From: Corallococcus soli
Lineage (GTDB): Bacteria; Myxococcota; Myxococcia; Myxococcales; Myxococcaceae
Assembly (NCBI RefSeq): GCF_014930455.1
Contig: NZ_JAAIYO010000001.1
Span: 1,674,001-1,738,000, forward strand
Length of the DNA: 64,000 nucleotides
Reading direction: 5' to 3'
Notes under the pieces: model-generated
Seen by the model: the letters and a program-made list of their open reading frames with translations, nothing else
The model's database searches: none
Told to the model about the DNA's origin: nothing
Translations under genes and position numbers: made by a program
Part shown: positions 58,409-64,000 of the stretch, in pieces
Position numbering within the stretch: position 1 is the stretch's first letter
Layout of the letters: each line of letters starts with the position of its first letter

Positions 58409-58942
58409 TCAGGGCCCGAGGGGACGCCACACCGCGCGCACGTCGCGGGAGTGCTCACCCACGGCGGGGACCTCCAGCTCCTCGCGGTGGAGCTGGTGGC
58501 TGTTCCTGCCCATGGCGAAGAGGGTGTAGCGACCCCCTGGGAGCTGTTCAAACGTCGCGACCTTCGGCGGACCGTCCTTCCACCGCATGGGATGGGACTG
58601 CTTCTCCAGCAGCCCCGCGGCCTGGGGGGACTCCGGGAAGGGCACCGGGCCTGGAATCAGCATGGCGAAGTCGACGTCGTCCGCCATCTTCACCCGCTCC
58701 ACGCGCGACGCGGACACGCGCACGCCGGCCACGGGACCGTGCTCGTTCCTCACGGTGCCGGTGATGCGCGGACTTCCGGCGAGCACGCGCACCGCCTGCT
58801 TCGTGGCGCGGGGGCCGGCGGACGGGGACGCGGGGGAGGCCGGCTTCGCGGCCTCACGCGAGCCGTACAGCAGCGCGAGCAGCAGCAGCACTCCGATGAT
58901 GCCCCCGATGCCCGACAGCCACCCGCGGTTCACCTTGCGCAT
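58409..58942 (-). CDS. Short membrane-anchored paralogue of the carboxypeptidase-regulatory-like proteins
   Basis: 177 aa from ATG 58942, with GGAGG 8 nt upstream. There is one N-terminal transmembrane anchor (IGVLLLLALLYGS), a Pro/Ser/Ala linker, the first strands of a CarboxypepD_reg domain (SPRITGTVRNEHGPVAGVRV), and then directly the family's C-terminal cap (GGRYTLFAMGRNSHQLHREE, ending VWRPLGP). It has the start of the 997-aa neighbour and the end of the protein at 62088, without the repeats between. It probably arose by internal deletion from a long copy. It should sit in the envelope. Role unknown. Confidence 0.7.
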   Translation of the reverse strand: MRKVNRGWLSGIGGIIGVLLLLALLYGSREAAKPASPASPSAGPRATKQAVRVLAGSPRITGTVRNEHGPVAGVRVSASRVERVKMADDVDFAMLIPGPVPFPESPQAAGLLEKQSHPMRWKDGPPKVATFEQLPGGRYTLFAMGRNSHQLHREELEVPAVGEHSRDVRAVWRPLGP

Positions 58943-59029
58943 CAACGCCCTCCCGTTGTGCTGCCCCATCCCGGAGGATAGCCGCGAGCGGCCAGCGCCG
59001 TCTCGACAGCACCGGACGCCGTGCTTGCG

Positions 59030-62023
59030 CTAGGGCTGCTCCACGCTGGCCTCGGCGGTGATGTCCACCTCTCCCCGCTCGGGGATCCGCACCTGCCGGG
59101 CTGGGAAGGCGCTCCCGCCGCGTCCGCCAGTCTTGCGCGTTTGCAGCACGTATTCTCCCGCCTCCACTCCCCGGAGGAGGGTGTTCCCTGTGGGCGCCGT
59201 GGCTTCGTAGGACCGGCGGCGTCGGTCCTGGGGCGCCAGGAAGAAGCGCGCGGGCACGGGCCGTCCGTTCGCGTCCCGGGCCGACAGCCGCACCCTCGCG
59301 GCGGGGTCCAGGGACACCGTGAGCGGCTCCTGGGAGCGCACCTCGAGGCTGACGGGAAGGAAACCCTCGATGGACAGGTCCAGGGTGAATGGCGGCGGCG
59401 GCAGGGTCGGCAGCTCGTGGACCCCGTCGCGGAAGACGGGCTGCTCGGGCACGGCCCTGATGCGGGCGGGTCCTCCTGTGACGGGCTCCTGGAACTGCGC
59501 GTAAAGGCCCTTCGTCTGGGTGACGGGGGCTCCGCTCTCCTCGTCCCGCAGGTGGAGCCGCAGCGTCCAGGGACGGGGAAGGGTCAGCGTGCCCAGGTCC
59601 ACGTCCGTGCCTTCCTCCCAGGTCGCGGTCTGCCGCAGGGGCGCGAAGCCGGGCGCGCTCAGCGTGAGGGTATGGGGGCCAGAGCCGGTGACGGGGATGG
59701 CGAAGGTGCCGTCGTCATGGGTCACCGGCTCCAGGGCCTGGAAGTTCGAATCCCCCACCGCCCTGAAAGTGGTGACGGCCTTGCCGTCCGGATCCACGAG
59801 CCGGCCCTTCAAGTGGCCGTGGCGCGCCAGCACCAGCCGCACCTGCTCCGCTTGGGCCTCTGCCCAGAAGCGCTTTTCCTCCGCGTCGAAGGTGCCTCCC
59901 TGGGAGCGCTCCGCGCGAAAGGCGTAGCCCGGCAGGCTCGCGTCCAGCGCGTAGCGAGGGGCCGTCAGGTGGCGCAGCGTGAAGCGGCCATCCGGACCCG
60001 AGCGGATGCCGGCGAGCCCCAGGATGCCCCCCATCCCCTCGTCGAACTGGTTCCAGGCGTCGTCATCCTCTGGCGTCGTCGCGGAGATCAGGACGCCCGC
60101 GAGCGGCTGACCCGTCCCATCCACCGCCACCCCGGAGAGGGTGCGGCCTTCTTCCAGGCGCAGGGTCACGTCCAGCCGCTCGTGCTTCTGGAGTTCGATG
60201 CGCTGGGACACCCGCTCGTTCATCCACTCCCGGGAGACGGTCGCCTCCAGCACGTAGCGCCCGGGCCGGAGGCCCTGCAGGAGGAAGGCCCCCGGACCGT
60301 CCGTCTCGCCGTAGCGCGTCCCCGCTCCGTCCTCGTCGTCGCCTGCACCCGCCTCCTCTTCTTCCCGCACCAGTCGGATGGAGGCCTGGCGCACCGGCAA
60401 CCCCTGCGCATCCGTGACGTGCCCCGACACCGACGCGCCCCGGTTCATCACCAGTCTCAAGGACGTGGCGGGCACCTGGACCTCAAGCGCGCTGGGAATG
60501 AAGGCGCCGTCCTCGGCGATGATCCACCCGGAGTCCGCTTCCGGAGCGTCCAGGACGAAGTGCCCGTCCGCGTCCGTCAGCGTGACGTCCTCGGGAGCGC
60601 AGCCCCTGCCCCTGTCGCCGCAGTAGTGAAGCCCCACGGAGATGCCCGCGAGCGGTTGACCCTCCGCATCAACGACGGTGCCTTCGGCGGAGGCCGCGCG
60701 AGGCAGCGTGAAGTCCAGCGGGCCCTGTCCCCGGCCCAGGGCCTGGTTCGCGAGCTCCAGGTCCAGGTGACGGGCCGCTTCAATCTTGAACGCATGGGGG
60801 CCGGCGCGCAGGGGCCCCAGCCGGTAGCGCCCTGATGCGCTCGTCACGGTGGTGGCCTCCGCGGACGCCGGACCTCCGTCCTCCCGGAAGGTGCTCACCT
60901 TCGCCCCCGCGATGGGGCGGCCGGTGTCGTCACTCACGGTGCCGTCGACGTACACGCCGGGCTGGAGCTGGAGCACCACGTCCTGCGCGGGCGGTGACAC
61001 GGTGAGCGTGGCGAACGCACCCAGTTGGACCGTGCCGGCGTTGAGCTGATGCGGAAGCTCAGGCACGTCGTCGAAGGAGAACCGGCCGGCCCCGTCGGTT
61101 GTGGTGAGCTGCTCCGTCGCCAGCTCCGTGTCGCCGTCGAGCAGGACCAGGAGCCCCGCCGCGGGACTTCCATCCACGGCCACCACGCGGCCCGCGAGCC
61201 GGGACGCGCGCGCGAGCGTCACGGGGGCGAGCGGGCCCTCCTGGTCCAGGTCCTGGATGAAGCGCGGAGCCCAGCCCTCCGCGGCGATGAAGACCGAATA
61301 GCGTCCCAGGGGCAGGGGGCCCAGGTGGAAGCGGCCCTGTGCATCCGCGACGGCGTCGAAGAAGCGCGTGTGCTCAGGGGCGATGACCGTCACGCGGGCG
61401 TCTGGAATGGGCGTCGTCCCGTCGCGGGCCGTGACGGTGCCCTTCACGAAGCGCCCCTCCTCCAGTTGCAGCTCCACGCCCTCCCGGCCCACAGGAACGT
61501 GGGGCTGCATCCCAGCGCCTGTCTCCGACAGGGCCCAGAGCGTGACGCTGCCCTCGGGCAGGCCCTCCAGCACGAAGCGGCCCTCCGCGTCCGTCGTCAC
61601 CTCCGCGAACACGGGGGCTTCGCCCAGCCGCGCACCCACGAGCTCCAGCAGCATGCGCCGGTATTCGATGCCGCAGTCGCGCAGCCCCACGGGGAGCTCC
61701 TCCTGGCCCTCCACGGTGGTGGGGCAGGGCAGCTCCGACAAGGTCCGCCAGGGCTCCGGCCGTGACGCGGAGACGCGCGCCCCCGCGACCTGGCCCCGGG
61801 CATCGCGCACGCGGCCGGTGATGCGCGAGCTGCCGGCGGGCTGTGGCGCGGTCGTGATCACCGGCCTGAGCGGGACCGGCATCCCGGATGCGGCGGGCGG
61901 GGTGGACGGGGGGGACGCAGGGCCAGAGCGGCGGGGCCCGCTGCCCCAGAAGAAGACGGCGAGGAGCGCGACGACGGCCAGCACTCCTGCTGACGCCCAG
62001 AGCCCCGTGGTGCGCTTCCCCAT
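59030..62023 (-). CDS. Large multi-domain carboxypeptidase-regulatory-like protein
   Basis: 997 aa. After an N-terminal transmembrane anchor (AGVLAVVALLAVFFWGS) come at least eight prealbumin-like CarboxypepD_reg beta-sandwich repeats. Each opens with a strand such as ITGRVRDARGQVAGARVSAS, GRVVAVDGSPAAGLLVLLDG or GHVTDAQGLPVRQASIRLV and carries a GRF-type turn (DGRFTLRHL, AGRFSFDDV). No peptidase or transporter domain is attached. Repeats of this kind bind partners or polymers at the cell surface. Direct paralogue of the two flanking genes. There is no obvious enzyme among the neighbours. Confidence 0.8.
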   Translation of the reverse strand: MGKRTTGLWASAGVLAVVALLAVFFWGSGPRRSGPASPPSTPPAASGMPVPLRPVITTAPQPAGSSRITGRVRDARGQVAGARVSASRPEPWRTLSELPCPTTVEGQEELPVGLRDCGIEYRRMLLELVGARLGEAPVFAEVTTDAEGRFVLEGLPEGSVTLWALSETGAGMQPHVPVGREGVELQLEEGRFVKGTVTARDGTTPIPDARVTVIAPEHTRFFDAVADAQGRFHLGPLPLGRYSVFIAAEGWAPRFIQDLDQEGPLAPVTLARASRLAGRVVAVDGSPAAGLLVLLDGDTELATEQLTTTDGAGRFSFDDVPELPHQLNAGTVQLGAFATLTVSPPAQDVVLQLQPGVYVDGTVSDDTGRPIAGAKVSTFREDGGPASAEATTVTSASGRYRLGPLRAGPHAFKIEAARHLDLELANQALGRGQGPLDFTLPRAASAEGTVVDAEGQPLAGISVGLHYCGDRGRGCAPEDVTLTDADGHFVLDAPEADSGWIIAEDGAFIPSALEVQVPATSLRLVMNRGASVSGHVTDAQGLPVRQASIRLVREEEEAGAGDDEDGAGTRYGETDGPGAFLLQGLRPGRYVLEATVSREWMNERVSQRIELQKHERLDVTLRLEEGRTLSGVAVDGTGQPLAGVLISATTPEDDDAWNQFDEGMGGILGLAGIRSGPDGRFTLRHLTAPRYALDASLPGYAFRAERSQGGTFDAEEKRFWAEAQAEQVRLVLARHGHLKGRLVDPDGKAVTTFRAVGDSNFQALEPVTHDDGTFAIPVTGSGPHTLTLSAPGFAPLRQTATWEEGTDVDLGTLTLPRPWTLRLHLRDEESGAPVTQTKGLYAQFQEPVTGGPARIRAVPEQPVFRDGVHELPTLPPPPFTLDLSIEGFLPVSLEVRSQEPLTVSLDPAARVRLSARDANGRPVPARFFLAPQDRRRRSYEATAPTGNTLLRGVEAGEYVLQTRKTGGRGGSAFPARQVRIPERGEVDITAEASVEQP

Positions 62024-62087
62024 GCGCGCCAGGATAGCCGCCGCCCTGTCACGCCGTCAGGCACTTCGGGCAGGACGTCCGCAGCGC

Positions 62088-64000
62088 TCAGGGGGCCAGG
62101 GGGCTCCACACCGGGCGCACGTCATGGGATGGCGAGCCTTCGGCGGGCACGTCCAGCTCCTCGCGGTGGATCCGGTCCCTCGCGCGGTTCATGCCAAAGA
62201 GCGTGTAGTGACCCGCGGGGACACGGCGGTAGGTCAACGACAGCCCCTCCCATTGCTTGAAGGGATGTTGGAGGATCTCCAGGCGTTCGGCGGCCTCCGC
62301 GCTCGTGGGCATGGGCACCTGACCTGGAAGCAGGAGGACGGTGTCGAAGTCCCCCTCCGTCCGCAGCGCGAGGGTGACGCTGGAGCCCGCGGCGTCGAAC
62401 GTGAGGGTGACTTCGCCGGTCGGTGGAACGGTCACGGACCGGTTGGGGAAGAAGAGCGGTTCGGAGTCTTCGACGGGATGGGCGCTCGCGGTGTAGAGGC
62501 CGGGGGGCACGGCGCGGATGCTGAAGTCGCCGGGTGGGGGAAAGAGCTCGTGCCGGCTCCCATTGGGGCTCCAGAAGATGATCTTCGCGTGGGCGGGGCG
62601 GCCCTGTGCGTCGCGGACGTGGCCCGACACCCGAGCGCCCCGCCCCAGTGAAGCCGTGAAGGTCTCTTCCTGCGCGCCCACCGACCTGCGCAGGGGCAGG
62701 AACGTGGGCACCTCCAGTTCGACGGTGAACGCCGTGGCGGGCAGGCGCTTCAGCAGCAGGGTTCCATCCAGCTCCGGCACGACTTTGTGCGTGTCCGGGT
62801 AGGGCGGGCCTTCCAGCGCCCCTTCCGAGCGGATCCGGTACGTGACGGCCACGGCGACCTTCGACCCCGAGTCGGCGCGCAGGCGTCCGTTGAACGGCTC
62901 GCCCGTCTCCGCGTCGCGCAGCAGCACGCGCACCGTCCTGCCCCGTGTCAGCGTGAGGAGGCCCAGGTCCACGTCGGTGTCGTCCAGGGTGAGGGTGCGC
63001 TCCAGCGGCGCGAAGTCCCGGGCCTCCACCCGCAGCCTCCAGGCACCAGGCTCCTTCACCGCCAGTTCGAACGTTCCGTCGGGCTGCCGGAAGTACAGGC
63101 CATTCACCGTGAAGGAAGGGAGCGCCGCACCTCCTTCCGCGACCACGCGGCCCCGGACCTGCGGCGTGCGGCGCAGCACCAGCCGGACCTCTTCCACGTG
63201 GCTTCCCACCCGGAGCGTGTCCTTCCGGGACAAGGTGACGCCCTGACAGCGCGAGGGTTCGACGCGGTGGTCCTCCAGGTTCACCCACAGCTCATGGCGG
63301 GGCCCGCTCAGGTGCCGCAGGGTGAAGCGGCCTTTGTCGTCGGTGAGGACGCCCTTGGGTTCGTTCGTCTCCACGCCATCCACGATGTAGTCGTCGTCGT
63401 CGTTGCGGGCGCGGTAGTGGGGCGTGTCCCCGTCCGGGACCTGGGCGCGGACGGCGGCTCCGGCGAGCGGCTGGCCCCGGGTGTCCACCACGACGCCCCG
63501 CAGGGTGCGCCCCTCCTCCATCCGCAGCGCCACCTCCGGGTTCACTCCCTCCACGATGTCCAGCGGCAGCGAAGCGCGCTGATCCACCTCGCGCGTCGGG
63601 TTCACGGCCTCCACCACATAGGGGCCGGGCTTCAGGCCCCGGAGCGTGGCCCGGCCCTGCTCGTCCGTCCTCTCCGCGCGTTCGCTCCAGTTGCGCGCAT
63701 CGCGCTTCCACAGCGTCACCGCCAGGCCGGCCAGCGGGGCTCCCGCGGCGTTGCGCACGGTGACGGACACGCTGGCGCCCCGGTGCATCACCATCCGCAC
63801 CTCCTGGGAGGGGATGGTGACCGCGAGCCGCCCGGGCAGGAAGTCGGAGTCGTAGACGTCGAGCCATCCGGGGCCTCCTGTCGGCGCATCCAGGGTGAAG
63901 CGTCCGGCATCGTCCGTGCGAGCCGCGGCGAGCTGGGCCCCCGCTGGAGGGTCCGTCAGGGGTCCCTGGCGAAGCCAGAGATCCTTGTGAGCGAGCGGCT
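62088..64000 (-). CDS. Carboxypeptidase-regulatory-like protein, 5' end outside window
   Basis: The minus frame is open from the right edge to a stop at 62088, giving at least 637 residues. It should be read past GTG 63800, since the codons upstream continue the domain (DDAGRFTLDAPTGGPGWLDV). It has several CarboxypepD_reg repeats (VTVRNAAGAPLAGLAVTLW, GVVVDTRGQPLAGAAVRAQ, GHVRDAQGRPAHAKIIF) and ends in the same cap as the short paralogue (AGHYTLFGMNRARDRIHREE to VWSPLAP). Third member of a tandem paralogous array. Confidence 0.8.
   Translation of the reverse strand, partial: PLAHKDLWLRQGPLTDPPAGAQLAAARTDDAGRFTLDAPTGGPGWLDVYDSDFLPGRLAVTIPSQEVRMVMHRGASVSVTVRNAAGAPLAGLAVTLWKRDARNWSERAERTDEQGRATLRGLKPGPYVVEAVNPTREVDQRASLPLDIVEGVNPEVALRMEEGRTLRGVVVDTRGQPLAGAAVRAQVPDGDTPHYRARNDDDDYIVDGVETNEPKGVLTDDKGRFTLRHLSGPRHELWVNLEDHRVEPSRCQGVTLSRKDTLRVGSHVEEVRLVLRRTPQVRGRVVAEGGAALPSFTVNGLYFRQPDGTFELAVKEPGAWRLRVEARDFAPLERTLTLDDTDVDLGLLTLTRGRTVRVLLRDAETGEPFNGRLRADSGSKVAVAVTYRIRSEGALEGPPYPDTHKVVPELDGTLLLKRLPATAFTVELEVPTFLPLRRSVGAQEETFTASLGRGARVSGHVRDAQGRPAHAKIIFWSPNGSRHELFPPPGDFSIRAVPPGLYTASAHPVEDSEPLFFPNRSVTVPPTGEVTLTFDAAGSSVTLALRTEGDFDTVLLLPGQVPMPTSAEAAERLEILQHPFKQWEGLSLTYRRVPAGHYTLFGMNRARDRIHREELDVPAEGSPSHDVRPVWSPLAP

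Overview
The window is high-GC myxobacterial chromosome, most like the Corallococcus/Myxococcus group. The signs are secreted lipoproteins with Asp-Ala-Gly linkers, a DUF2381 protein paired with a Ser/Thr kinase, DUF1592/DUF1552 proteins, many carboxypeptidase-regulatory-like domains, and several sigma/anti-sigma pairs. All calls come from reading the sequence and the translated frames; no database search was run.

Layout. (1) 1-14.3 kb is an accessory zone with few intact genes and many remnants. Intact: the end of a P450, a serine-protease homologue lacking two catalytic residues, a small secreted protein, a 779-aa proline-leader protein, an amino-acid permease, a VOC protein and a PLD/helicase/DUF3427 protein. 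Broken: a frameshifted DAG-repeat lipoprotein, a TonB-receptor plug, an IS66 transposase, an ABC permease tail and an M4 peptidase-lectin. (2) 14.57-30.22 kb is an integrated element bounded by an 18-bp direct repeat. It has a tyrosine integrase, a frameshifted excisionase, a sigma-like factor, a repeat-rich possible origin, and a portal/protease/capsid trio, but no recognisable terminase or tail genes. Cargo is a pseudokinase/kinase/DUF2381 cassette, an AT-rich HExxH protein and an AT-rich SIR2-like (DUF4917-type) protein. A 13-bp motif, CCGCAC(C/T)(C/T)ATTTA, sits 6-13 nt before four start codons and looks like an element-specific promoter that makes leaderless mRNAs. The element resembles a capsid-encoding satellite, or a decayed prophage, carrying candidate defence genes. 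(3) 30.2-30.7 kb has tRNA-Pro(CGG), a broken tRNA-like sequence and a short ORF with its own terminator.

(4) 31-49 kb is mostly ordinary chromosome (YfhO-like protein, endonuclease V, GMC oxidoreductase, acyl-CoA-binding protein, phosphoesterase) holding a notable set on the minus strand: a short E1-like ThiF protein with an 82-aa beta-grasp-like partner, and 6 kb away an operon of a Ro60-like vWA protein, an unknown 347-aa protein and a 128-aa JAMM peptidase. Just upstream of the Ro60-like gene is a tRNA-shaped RNA whose anticodon arm is replaced by a UUCG-capped hairpin, as expected for a bacterial Y RNA. Two sigma-factor modules follow. (5) 49-64 kb has a UvrD/PcrA helicase, a DUF1592/DUF1552 pair, an AA10 LPMO, a GH71-like glucanase lipoprotein and three paralogous carboxypeptidase-regulatory-like proteins, the last running off the right edge.

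The best candidates for something undescribed are the Y-RNA/Ro60-like/JAMM operon with the nearby E1/beta-grasp pair, and the satellite-like element with its leaderless promoter motif and defence-like cargo.
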